From the NCBI RefSeq assembly GCF_037975245.1, contig NC_092565.1, positions 5,404,499 through 5,462,998 on the forward strand: a stretch of 58,500 nt of DNA. The letters run 5' to 3'. The position numbers were made by a program, and so were the translations under genes. Positions 23,701 to 36,400 of the stretch are shown here, piece after piece. The first letter of the stretch is position 1, and every line of letters starts with the position of its first letter. This DNA comes from Apostichopus japonicus. Taxonomy: Eukaryota > Echinodermata > Holothuroidea > Aspidochirotida > Stichopodidae. Under the pieces are notes generated by a model. That model had not been told where the DNA came from and searched no databases. It saw only the letters and a program-made list of their open reading frames with translations.

Positions 23701-26700
23701 TAAGTGCATTGGTACAATTGAGTGTGCATTTTAATAGAACACATGAAATAACTGTATACTGAAGTTGCTAACTATGGTCACTCATGTGCAAAGAACTGCC
23801 CAAACTTCTTCTTGCTATCCAAAAACTATGAATGAAGAAGCACATACATGTATATAACCTCTGATGATCAATTTCTCCACAAATAGAGGGAAATATTTTA
23901 TCACGTTTCAAATTGTATGCATTCTGCCAGCTTTGCTTTAAGGAGCGAAGAAGGACATATTAAAGTCGTTTATTCAACGATGTTCAACTGCTGACATTCA
24001 TAATTTGATAGTACTTATGTACTGGGGTCTCAAATCAAAATATTTCATGGTAGACCCGTGAACAAACTGTTACCACGTTAGAATTGTGTCAGGACTCGGT
24101 TTTCTTCTTCCCTAGTGTAACGATGTATTATTGAATTAATTTTGATTTGTTATAAATTTATTAAGGGTATTATTCTTTTTAAACATAGACACAGCTTTGT
24201 TCTTGATGGTTTGGAATGTTACGATGTGTTAGTGAGTTAATGTGCACATCAACTGTGCATGTGTGAGGGTGTTAAGATTGTTTATGCATATATGTGTTGG
24301 TTGTGCGTTTTGCTTGGGATGCGTGTGGTGCGTAAGTTGTTTGAAGGGTGCGTGTTGTGCATGTTATCTTTAAATAGGGTTTGGAACGGATTGGGAGGCA
24401 GTTATTACTTAGAGTTCAAGACATGGTTTGATATCTTGGTGTTACTTAGAGTTTATAAAGACAAGACATGTTTTTTTTATCTTGGTAAGACTCTGTTGAA
24501 GCTTGCAATAAATACACTTCGACGTAGTGAAAAATATAAGGGGCCCGTGACTGGACTCTTTATTTATTTGTTAAATTTAGGTATTATTACCATGTGTTCA
24601 GTGTTTTACAGTATACTTGGTAAAGGGAAACAATTCTAAATGTGTCCTTGAAAGTGCATTATCAGAAGCAATTCTTTTTGCCAAGTATATTAAATACAAA
24701 AAAATGCAGATTCATTCGATGTCCATGAAAATTCCTTGGTGTTGTTCTCTAAGTTTGAAGTATAGATTGCACCATGCATGGTGTGATCCTTGGAGATGTA
24801 AACTAAGTGCTCAGAGATGCAGCTCAGTACGCCTCCTTGTGTTAAGATGACAGTCAATCTGCATCGCATCACAGGGAATCAGTACATATTTATGTATATA
24901 TGTGCCAACTTAAATCAAAAGTTTATTTATATATATATAGGTGTAATATGCATGCTAGTTTCAATTGTATTACATAAATAGTAGACAATACATATTTAAT
25001 GATGATCATTGACATGCTGTACTGAAGCTGGTGAATTTCATTGGCCATCATACAATACCCTACAGTCCGCAGTATACAGTACATGTGAACGTTTGACACT
25101 TTATGGAAAAAAGTGGGCAGTCAAGAATACATACTGTACCTTATGATACATGAGGAACCCTGTCACTCCTACCACTTGTTAAAATAAGCAATGTAATGCA
25201 AATTAACACCTTTTGTAGTACTCTCATGACTAGCCCATTGTGCTACTTTTAATAGTGAACATTAATAAAACTGTGGGACCATGTAGTAAATACAGTGTGC
25301 CCTTACTGTGATATTTAACTTGTAAATACAGCTGTGGAAATATTGGTTTCAAAATTGAATATTGTAAACAAAAATTCTTTGCCAGTAGTGCATATTTGGG
25401 GAAATTGATGCCACATGTGGTCTTTGGCATCCTATACATATATGCACATGTATGCCAAAATTATTGATGTTTGGTTTGTTAACAAATTTGTTCAGTGAAG
25501 TTGAGCCATGCATAGGTTTATAGTACATGGGGATGGTTCTATTCCTACTACTTTTTGTCCCAAATTTTGGTGAAAGAGGCCAAAGATAGTCACACACATT
25601 CCAGAGACAATATCCCTCTTTCTACCAGTCAGAGGCTTCTCCATTTCTACTGCCACTGTCAGAGACTTCTCCATTAGAGTAAAATAAACGGTGTAATTTG
25701 ATCATCCTCTTTGAGCAACACTATGAGGGTTGGAACCTTTCAAGAAGGTATTTTCGGAACTGTAAAACCACATCACTAATGCTAAAATCTGCGGGTACGT
25801 TGGTAGTATCAATGGCTGCAGTACTGTATTTGATCTGTTGCATATATTTCACTATAAACAGTACATGATCGAAATCTAAGTACAAAACTCCTCTGGGCAG
25901 TACGACAGCAGGGAAAATGTTTTTGTGACATTCAAATTGTGTGTAGAAGTTCTTGAAGGCTTTTGTCACATAGATATATAATACGGTTACTGTGTAAAAC
26001 TAAATAGACTGCTTTACAAAGCTTGTAACGTCTTTGGACTTTCACATCTTTGACCATTTTGCATACAATTTTGTCATGTGATGCTGAATTAATTATTTCC
26101 TGCAGCAGGCTTGAAGGGCCCTTCCTTTCATATTCTGTCAGTGCTGAGTGTGTCTTTATTGTTGCTATTTAATGCTGCTGCAGTGTATACAGGAGATTGA
26201 ATGTTTTCCTGTGTTCTTGCATGGAGAGTCCCCATGCAGTGTTTGTACTGTAGACAGTCATTAGTGGGAACTAACCTCCCTTGCGTACACATAATTTGAC
26301 ATTTCTTCAACTAAAAGATGAAACAGTTCTAAATGAAAATCTTAATTCTGTTCAAACGCATGATGCAGTAGCGTGGCAGCGATATCTTCACATACGTGTG
26401 TCAAACTAAGGTCACAACAGAGTATGTCTCTAATCTGATTAACCTACAGGTAATCTTGGTATTAAAGATCAAGAGGGTGTTGTTTGTGTGGTTTGACCTC
26501 AAGCAGGGCACACACTGCCTTATATAATGATAAGGGTGATAACAACTTAACTTCTCCATTATCCTTGACTCACTTTAATGACATACTGTACAGTACATAC
26601 TTATTTCCATCAGTCAGTGAACTTTTTCTTCTTCTTAGGGCTGGTGTTACATACCGTGTGTATTTTGACATGGAGTTTTGGAGTCAGAACCTGATGTATT

Positions 26701-28460
26701 AAAATCTTTTGCAAGTCAATTTGCATATATTTAAATATGGTAAACTACTTGATTTATGTTCTACATATACAGTAGCTATACATGTATGGCTTACATTGGT
26801 TGAGGTTAACCAGGTATTGGTACATTCATCAGTTAGCTAAATACACTTTTATAAGTTTTATTGCATGTTTCTCTACAGCGTTGCAATCATACAGTATATA
26901 TAGTTATTGTGTAGCTACAATTATGTACTGTATAGAAGTAGAGCAGAACTCAGTTAAGTTAAAGTATAAGATGCAGTGTGGGTTACAAGATTAAATTTGT
27001 GTAAAAGGCTTTGATAAGGAGCACCCCAAGGGGCTCAAAGCCTCATCTAGTAGATTGCTCCCAAATATGAAAATATTGAAAAGGTAACCAAGAAGGAGTA
27101 AGCAACAAACCCCATTCCACCCACAAAGTATCCATCCTACACAGCCTTTCCTATAGACAATAAAACTCACTACATTTATCAATCTCAGTTCTTTCCTACC
27201 AGCTATACCCCCCCCCCCCCCCTGCTCCCACTCTGCTTCCCCACTTATCAGTCTTCCTTTGATGAACTTCAGCCTGCAGTGTGGTGACAAACGTGATAGC
27301 TATGGTAAAATGGCAGAAATTGGCAACATCTCAAAACTGGTTCAATACATATATGCTCCCTACAGTTCCTTTACAGTCCTCATATTTCACACTGAGCACT
27401 GTTGAAAGGGTTGCATTACTGAGAGATTTCTAAACATTTTAAGCAAATTCTAAGTAAATTTCCAATGGGATGTAATAAAGTGCTCAGTTTGTATTTTCTT
27501 TGCTGCTTTTATTCTTAATGCTGCTATCAAGTGTCAAGCAGATGAACTTATTACTGAGCAACATTGTACTAAACTTGGGAATGGTCTTAAAAAGAAAAGG
27601 GGTTTTGTTTAGCTTGGCAGTGTTGCAAGTCTCAACTGCACAGGGAATCATGAAGCGGGGAAGTAATAATATCACCATTTCAAGAATTGAGCCAATTTCA
27701 ATACGATTTACCACTGAATTGTAGTGTACAGTCCATAAGGCATTTCCATTCACCTTGGTTTTGTGAACACCCAGGACGTACATATTGTATAAAGCAGCCA
27801 TGATCTTAAAGTAATAGTCACTCAACCAGATTTCTCTCTGTTAACAGTGCTTTTCTATGAAGATCAACAGGGCAAGGTTAGAGTTTGCTACAAGAATCAT
27901 TTAGCTTAATGTAAGCTACTCCAGTCCTACCTTTTCTCTCCCCCCTTCCCCCCCCTTCCCCCTGTTTCCACTCCCTCGCACTCATACACATAAACTTAAC
28001 TTTCATTAAATGTAGTATGTTCATGTATTAAATGTATGTCATGCCCTTTATATGACCCAATTGAAGTGCATCCGCCGGGGAGGGGGGGAGGGGGAACTCT
28101 CTGGTTTGGTATAAAGGGCAATATTGACTAAAAATGTGAGTAGAAGAGGTGGTAGGAACATCAGACTTCTGAAGTGAGTGTAGTTAAAGCAGCATTTTGC
28201 GTCCTTTTCTATGATTTTTCTCAACCTCGATGATTCCACTTTGCCATAACGACATACATAACTAGCTAATCTATTTATATTTTACTTCAAATGGTGGCAT
28301 AAAAGTCGAAAAATTTGCAACTTTCAACTTTGTTGTTCTCCAAGATATTTTCCGTTGGGAACCCAATAAACCTCGCCCATAATATGAATATTTAAACACT
28401 ACGAACGTCATTGACAGATACGTAATATATAACACCACGCTTGATTTGTGTACAGTCTAT
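20800..28460. other. Long gene-poor stretch upstream of GPAM
   Basis: Mostly unique AT-rich sequence. A 126-codon hydrophobic plus-strand frame (24259-24639) has no recognisable family. From about 24.9 kb onward TACTGTA/TACAGTA motifs become dense. The GPAM promoter and 5' non-coding exon may lie here but were not identified. Confidence 0.45.
22369..22394. repeat. Micro-palindrome copy 1 (26 bp)
   Basis: A perfect palindrome with arms CAGGGAGTTGTTA / TAACAACTCCCTG. The flanks TTCAAAC and TTGAAAC match at 6 of 7 positions, resembling a target-site duplication. Confidence 0.75.
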
Positions 28461-28466
28461 ATGGCA

Positions 28467-28505
28467 GTTGTACCAGGGAGTTGCATAACAACTCCCTGGT
28501 ACAAC
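28467..28505. repeat. Micro-palindrome copy 2 (17-bp arms)
   Basis: Arms GTTGTACCAGGGAGTTG and its reverse complement are separated by CATAA. The core CAGGGAGTTG...CAACTCCCTG is the same as in the copies at 22369 and 31638. Confidence 0.75.
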
Positions 28506-30242
28506 CAACGCGAAGTCTTGAATCTATTTTTAGCAACGGCTCATAACTAAACCTGCATCTCTGATTGGTTGAATTCAAACTAGTGGGTTTAGCGGAATTG
28601 TATGCGATTAATTTTAACTGTGAAATTTGTCGAGGACACTCTTCTCATTTATCGACATAAATCGTTAATTACTCGCTAATTAACGCTCTTGGCAGGGTGA
28701 AACTTGGATGGTATCTTAGATTGCTGTTTTATGATTGATACATGTAAAAAAATCGATGCACATGTTAAAAAAGTGGAAAAAAGCGACCCAACGCAAAATG
28801 CTGCTTTAAGTTGACTGGCTGGAACTTTGTAAGACACGTTGTCGTTGTCGAGGAGGATGACATCTTTGTAAGGATGGCTGAACCCATGCACTGTTATCAG
28901 AGTGACAGAACTTGTATACCCTTGTATTCAGATTAAATGTAACAACTGCTGTGTAAATATTTTTGACCTGATGATGCTCTTCTATCCCTTCAAAGGTATG
29001 AGCATAGCAACTGTGGATATCAGTTTTGTATGGGTGCTTTGATTGGCCATTGTGGACTGCCACTTTTGGGGGGTTACATTCAGTAAGCGAGGAGATACTT
29101 TGGAATAATTAACCATTACTTTTACATTACTGTAGAAGCTGGTACTAATGATGGAGGCTTCTACATCTACTTTACACATACTGTACTGAACTTTACACAC
29201 AGCAGTACACTTTGATGAGAGGTGAAGATGTATGTTAGTTTTAGCTTAATGCAGTTGGGACCACTTCTTTGTATGAAAAGTCTACTCTGTATATAGCCAA
29301 TTAGCCATCCACATTGTTCTGATTCCTAAAAAAAACAACATCTTCTGTGCATACCAAGTGAAATTTGTCACCCTCTCTATAAAACTGTCTGTGACCATGA
29401 AATATGCAAAAATGAAGATACTAGCCCTTCCTTTAATTGCCTTATTCCCATCAGTAACTGAGAGTTATGTGACTGCATTCAGGTTTAAACTGGTTGACAC
29501 TTTCCTGCCAGGATGAAGTGGCTGCTATAAGCTTCCATAGGTTTATCTGTTTACAACTATTCCAATGGATGATCTGTATTTGAACTTTAAAAAAAAAAGT
29601 TTCCAGGAAGACCAGATGAGAGGCGTTTGGGTTTGTTCCAATCAGTTACATCATGATACAAAAAGCAGTTTTTGCAGTTGCCTGGATGTTGCTGTTACAC
29701 TTACAGTAATAAACTGCAGATCAGCTGGAACTAACAAATCCCGGGGATGTTTAGAGTAATAGCACTTGAAGCTACATTTACTCTGAGCTTAGTGCAATTT
29801 TGATTGTTGTGCTGTACAGTATGTGAGGAAAGTGGACAATTCCTTTCTTAGCATTCATTTGGAAATATCCAACCACTTGGGAGCTGGTGACATACAGTAA
29901 TAACCACTCTTGACTGTTTATGAGTGCTTCATAATCAATCAAAGGTTGGATTTGTACACTGAAACGGTCTGGACTAAGTAAAAAGAGAAGCAAATTACTA
30001 GTCTGTTTGAATCAGTAAGTATACTTTGTTTGACTTTCCATGTTTAAGCATTGTCAATCAATGTGTGATTCCTGTACAGTTACAGTAGTCGCTCAAGGGT
30101 AAAACCACTTTGTTTGAGGATCATGTACAGTATTGAGTGCAGTTTAGTGTAGTGCGCATGCACAGTACAGCATTTGCTGTGTTACACACGCGTTCATGTC
30201 ATAATTGAGTACTACATCTCTTTAAATCCCTTTTGTTTTCAG
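28506..30242. other. Sequence immediately upstream of the first GPAM coding exon
   Basis: Non-coding, with repeated TACAGTA-type motifs near 29.8-30.1 kb and a T-rich acceptor tract ending at 30242. No convincing promoter. Confidence 0.45.
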
Positions 30243-30265
30243 TGCCTGCCAATACACAGGACAGA
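30243..30265 (+). other. GPAM 5' UTR part inside first coding exon
   Basis: These 23 bases lie between the splice acceptor ending at 30242 and the chosen ATG. They contain no stop in the GPAM frame, so upstream coding sequence on another exon cannot be ruled out. Confidence 0.55.
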
Positions 30266-30430
30266 ATGGAGACCCTTCCTCGTGAGGATGGGGAGATAAT
30301 GAAAGGCGAAGAAATCTTGCCCAAGAACAGGTTAGAGGACCTCAAGAGTGGTTCATTGTTAAAGCCACATAAGGACACAAAGCCCACACGGAGGAAACAA
30401 GTGTTAGGACAGTCTACGTACTCAACTATT
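30266..30430 (+). CDS. GPAM: GPAM coding exon 1 (residues 1-55)
   Basis: The exon itself begins at 30243 after a TTTTCAG acceptor, so 23 nt of 5' UTR precede the ATG and at least one upstream non-coding exon must exist. It ends in phase 0 at a GTAAGT donor. The segment is acidic then basic and has no recognisable domain, as is usual for the variable GPAM N-terminus. Confidence 0.8.
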
Positions 30431-33400
30431 GTAAGTTTTTCTTCTCATTTTGCATGCCCATGTATTATGTTCAACAGGTTTTAATCCAATGGTGGATTTG
30501 GTCATCGGCTGGTTTTCAATTTTTTGTTTTGTTTTTTTGTATCTTACAACTTTTGTCATTCCTATTGAAATTTGCATAATTTAGATAAAAATAACAGATT
30601 ATATTTTCAGGTACTGTACAGTTACCTTTCCTTTAGCCAATTTTATGTGATGTATTGTAGCACTAGCATTGTGCAGAAGCAAACTTCAAAATGCAGCTTG
30701 AATTTGGTCTATTTGTCTGACTCTTTCGACCTACTGTATTTCACGAAAGATGTTAGTAAAGTTCACATCATTCTTATACTCTTAAATAGTGTTGGTACAG
30801 TATTTACTGACCATTTTACAGCCTGTCCAGCAGATTTTTGGGTCATGAACTTTAACATCAATTCCATTGTACAGTACTTCCATTCATGCAGTACTGAAAA
30901 ACTAGCATTGTTGATTATCCAGGAACATGTACATATCTAGATTTTCACTTTAAAGAAAACGTATACTGTAATGTCTTGTGGTCACTAAGCATAATTTATG
31001 TTGTAGGTTTTTGCAACTGTCTCTGTAATATAATATATGCCCAAGTACTGTAGATTCACACTGTAATTAAAGTACTGTAGCTTTCCTCGTCCATCCCAAA
31101 ATAGACCATTCTTCATTCAGCTGGATAAAAGATCAATTGCCTGGTGATAATGTCACTAATAATCACCTCTCCACAGTCAGGTTCAGCTGGTTTACTTGAA
31201 GCTGATTGGTCGGTAACTCTGGTGACCCGAATACAAAGGGGAAACCCTTGGCAGGAGCGGTGATCTTTATTCCCAATGTTGTGATTGGCTGTTTGCCAAC
31301 CTATTAGGATTGGCTGGTAGTAGGCAAGCAGAATAAACAATCCAACCAGACATTTCTAGATAGGCTTTCTTATATAGTATATACTAGCATTTTTCTTTGA
31401 AAGTGAACATTTTTGTCTCTGTATTTGTGTTTAATATTTTCACAGCCTACAGTAGTGTACCTGGTAGAGTAGATTACTAAGCCAATTGACATTGATCAGA
31501 GTTTTATACAGACCGTAGGAGATGACACATAATTAGGCATATCCAATGAATTCATATCTCCACAGGAAAGGGGATAGCTAATGTACTACTGTAGTGAATA
31601 CTGTACGGTACAATATACAGTATATACTGTGTGATACCAGGGAGTTGTTATGGAACAACTCCCTGGTGATACTGTATGATCTAGGCTTGGACTTCTTTAG
31701 ATTCAGGTTGTTTGATCATTTAACAGCCTCCTCATATTATCATGTACAGTATATATGGTACAGTATGAGTTTGTAATCAGGCCATCAAGAGTTTAGTCAC
31801 CCCAGTTATCACACTCAGATTCAACTTTTGAGCTGGTATTTGTTTGGACTTTGGAAATGGTAGGAGTCACTTAACAGTAGCATGACAATGACTTTTGACA
31901 ATGACTGTTGACAGTGATCGTTGACAGTTTTGACAGCTGTTCTTTAATCTATGTATTAAGATTGTTATTTCATCCTTCAATGGTCATTGGTGAAACTTGA
32001 CTAAATTGGTGTTTTTGTACCTTTTTTCTGTACCTTTCTTTTTGTAGTGTCCTTCATGTTCAATCTTATTGTATCCTCATTTCTCCTGATGGCTCTCTAA
32101 CACCTCAGTCTTTATGCAGTACATAGTACGGTACAATATACTGTAGACACTAAACTGTAGTGCACCTGTAGTTTCAGTACTAGTTAATAACAGCTCCTTA
32201 GTTAGTGTGGGGGTGGGGGAGGGGTGGTCCTTTTAACCCTACTGCCTTATTTATAGCACAGGGAATAAGTTATATCTATTATCAGATCTTAAAAAATGCT
32301 AACTTCCAAGTAAAACAACCACCTCCTTGCTCAATAAGTGCACTTATATAGCACTGTACAACATATCAGAATTAGTGTCCAGTATTTTATGCTTAAAACC
32401 GCTGAACAAAATTGTTTAACCCTAAATTATTTGGTTCGACAGAACTTTTTAGCAAAGTTTAAGCAAACACTGTCATGACATGTTTGTCAATGTTTGATGA
32501 GATTTGATAAACTACAGATGACAATGCCTGTTGTTATGTCAGTTCAAGCAATTAAAAACATTTCATTTGTGAATCATTAATCAACAACCAAACAAAAGAT
32601 CAAAGGACTGTACAGGCTTGTTTATTTCAATTGTTCTTTAATTGTTTGAAATTCTCTTTGATAGATATCAATTAAACTAATGAATGGATGATCTTTGATC
32701 TTGTTTATTGTTATAATACAGAAGGTCTTAGAACTACAATAGCTTCTGCCCTGTTGAAAGTCATGTGTTATCGAAAAGTCAATGTTTCATAATGCAGATG
32801 CTCACGTAAAGATTTTAATGATAAATACTTTAAAGTAGCTCAATGCTTTTCTAATGTTCTTTAGCAATGTGTTTGAATGTTTATCAACGTCATGTACTTT
32901 GATTAATATAATTAATAATTTAATTGTGCTGTATCTGTGAGGTAGCATAGTTACAGTAATTTGCCCAAAAAAGTGTCAAAAATTCCAAAACCAGGTTCCT
33001 AGGGACTTAAAACCAGGTTCTGGATGATTTGTCAAAACTGGGCCACTTAGAAAATTATGTCTCTGTAACTATGGGGAAATTCTGAAGATGATAGTACAGA
33101 AAGTGCATACTAACTGTACTGTACTTGATCAGACAGTATTTAAACCATTGCACATACAGTACTGTACACAATAGCATACATATTTGTAGCTAAGAACACT
33201 GTTTACACTATCATCAACGACTTGCTTTCAAAATTATGACATAAGATGAAGACAGTATTAGAGCAAAGGTCCATAGTGAACGAAATAGTACCAAGGCAAA
33301 AAGAAACAAAAAGAACTGTTGCGACTCCATCTAGACTCGAGATAAATTTCAAGGTATCTTAGGTTCAGCTTTAAGAGAGAAGATCTACTCTAAAGTACTA

Positions 33401-36400
33401 CACCTGCTCAGCCTCAGATGAAGACAATAATTTGTCTGAATAATATTACCTCAACGTTTTTCAAGTCACACATCTAACGAACAGAACGTTATCTTCCCCT
33501 TTTCGTTTCTTTTCGACGACTTTGACAATCGCAGGATTTAGTGCCAGAACTTGCCAAATTTAAGACGTCACCACCGCTGATGACATCCTACAAGAAACAT
33601 TACCGACCTTTCATGGGAAGGGCCTGCCCAAGATGTTCACAGCACAGTAGGGTAAGAGCATGCTTCCCACTCTTTGTATTAATATTGTGAACATGAAAGT
33701 CATATTCATGCATAAATTGTACGATGTGTTTGTTTAAATATGAAGATGATGAGAGGGGGAAAAAGAATGTATATTTGTCCTATTGTTGTGGATGACAGAT
33801 AGAATTTGAGAATGTTAACATTACATAGCAAGCTTACTGTAGGTTTCTGTTTATCCTTTTACACATGTTGCAAATTGTACAGTACTGAAACGACTCAAAT
33901 GCAATCACTTCCTGACTGTCCAGGTGTTAATTGTCACATGAAACTGTATATACATCCCTTGGTCACAAAGTACAATGCACTTCAATTTGGTTATATATAT
34001 TGTTTTTAATGAGTACTTTGTCCAAAGTAAAAGGAAAACAGTTTTATCAAGGACCAACCCAATCTGGATATTATCTGATAGTCACTTGAGCAAAGGATTT
34101 GTCACCTTAATGTTGTTAGTTTAAATCCATGTTCTGTGGTAGATTGTTATTTCTTGTCATTCGTTATTCGGATGTTTGTCATGATTGGTCTACGAAATCC
34201 TCATTTTGTTTTACTCTCTCTGGTTGCCTACGCAGGAGTTGCTGTACCACAAAGATATTCCAGAGATGGGAATCTTCAGCGTCAGTTCACCACCCAGGAA
34301 AGGGTAAGGCTTGATCCCGATGAGATCAGAGATTAAAGACAGTGTTACAAATCACTTTTTTGTCACTTTGTCCCTGAACATTGTTATTAACAGATGATTT
34401 GACACGTTTTGACCTCATATCATTTTCACGGTACTGAAAATGAAAGTAAAGGGAAAGAGAAGAGAGAGGGGGGAAAAAAGAGAGCAATAAACAGCAATAA
34501 TCATCCCAGCACAAAAGTGTATATGTTCAAACTGGATACATACATACAAGAAAAAAATGCACAGCTGTAAATAATAACCTTTTGAAATGTATATGTCATT
34601 TTTTTGTTGACTTACATTTAATTACAAACATGTCTGACCTATGTCAGTATTCTGCCAGAAGCACATGGATGCTTCTCCCAAGAAATCAATAAATTAATAA
34701 AACGAAAGAATATGGGAGAAATTTTCGTTGTGTATCTCCTGACATATATGGTAAAAGTGACAATGAAATATGGCTGGATCAGTTTATAGTATGACAGGTT
34801 CCCATGGTGGAATGACCTCGGGTCAAATCACATTGCACAGACTGTATTAAAGGAGTTACTGCAGATTTAAAATAGTTTTTGGTCAGGCAAGTCTGAAGCA
34901 GATTCGGGTGGTGTGAAGGGTGTCTTTGAGGTTTCGATGAAGAGTGTCATGTAATGTACTATGTACTGTATCAACCTCTGCACAATGTAACCGTGAGTTT
35001 TTCATGTGACGAACATTCATCCCTTTAGCCATCTGGAGTAACCTTGCTTCCAAGACAGAATTAAGATAAAAGGAGTATTTGTCGAGATACCCCATGTCAT
35101 TGAACAATGTGTGGATGACCCAGTTGCAATGTACTTGTACATAGGATAACATAATCTTCTTATTAAAGGTGCCCTTCGTTAATCTGTCGATTAGGAAATA
35201 TGCCATCTGAAGCCTTTATCTTTTTGTTTTTTAAACCATGACTTAAAGTTCTTTTGACATTATTGTTTCCTAAACAATGAGGGCAATGAGGAGATAGTAC
35301 TGTGACAAGGTAAATGCTGTCCATAGAAACCAAAATATGCTGATTCATGTTTGTAGGACACTGTGAGACATATCTGTCTGTTGGACAAAAAAATTTGTTG
35401 TACATTTGTATAAGAGAGCTCTGCTACATACACCATAACATAGAAAAGCATAAGTTGTGTGGTCATTGTATATACAGTTAGTCAGAGTCGACAGTTGATA
35501 AATTTGGTTTGTTTCGAGCGGAAGAGATGATTTTGAACCCAAAATTTATTTTTATATAGACTTAAACGCTAATAGTCTGGGCTAGGTTTCAGTAACAATT
35601 TTCCGTTTGGAAAAAAATTACCAATCAGACATGTAATGTTCATTAATGAAAGTGACTGGACATCCTAGTTTAGTATGTGACCTATCAAATGACCTCATCA
35701 CACATAAAGTGAAAAAATCAAAATCAAAACAGCTCCCCAAAAATTCTCTACCCACTCTCATTTTCAAAACCTTTGTACCTACAGTACTGTAGTTGTGATG
35801 ATCAATTTGACTGTAAAGGAGCATGTCAGATATTTCAAACATTTTATTGGCAATAACCTTGGAAACTGGATAAATTAAATATATGGAAACATTATCCCAT
35901 GGTTATATGTTTGCCCAAAGTCATCTCTGAAAAGTATGTCGTGTTTAACTTACTCTTCCCCCCCTTCCTTCCAGCCTTCTTGGGAGGTTATTCCCGTACT
36001 CACATTACGTTTACACAATGAGGAACAACTGCGTCTATGCCGATCCAAAAGGCATGATTGCAGATGCAGTACAAAACAAAAGGTGAGTACATTATTCTGT
36101 GCAGTTGCTTCGAGTAGCGGTATCAATGTGTGTCATATTCTGGCATCAATTATTTACAAAAAATTGAAAATAGAAAAAAAATACCCAAACAATTTGTCAA
36201 GCACATTGGATTATTAGCAAGTATAAAAGTTAATCCAATGAGTGTATAGCAAGTGGATATCAGCTTGAAACCTGAAACCCAAGAAAGTGTTGCTTGTGTG
36301 ACATATTTCTGCAAACCTAAGCTGACATCAATATCGAAACTTGTACATGCTTAAATGGCCCACTCCTCCTTTTGAAATTGATCACAAAGATTAAGAGCTG

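Noticed and set aside
24259-24639. 126-codon hydrophobic ORF
   Set aside because: TG-rich low-complexity composition gives Val/Leu/Cys/Tyr-rich frames; no family recognised and no splice-site support.
34129-34336. ORFs in two frames across GPAM exon 3
   Set aside because: They run through the intron acceptor and use frames other than the one that joins exons 2 and 4 with homology to GPAM.
34883-35542. Several overlapping minus-strand ORFs suspected as a retrotransposon relic
   Set aside because: No reverse transcriptase, endonuclease or gag motif could be seen; frames look like chance in AT-rich intron 3.
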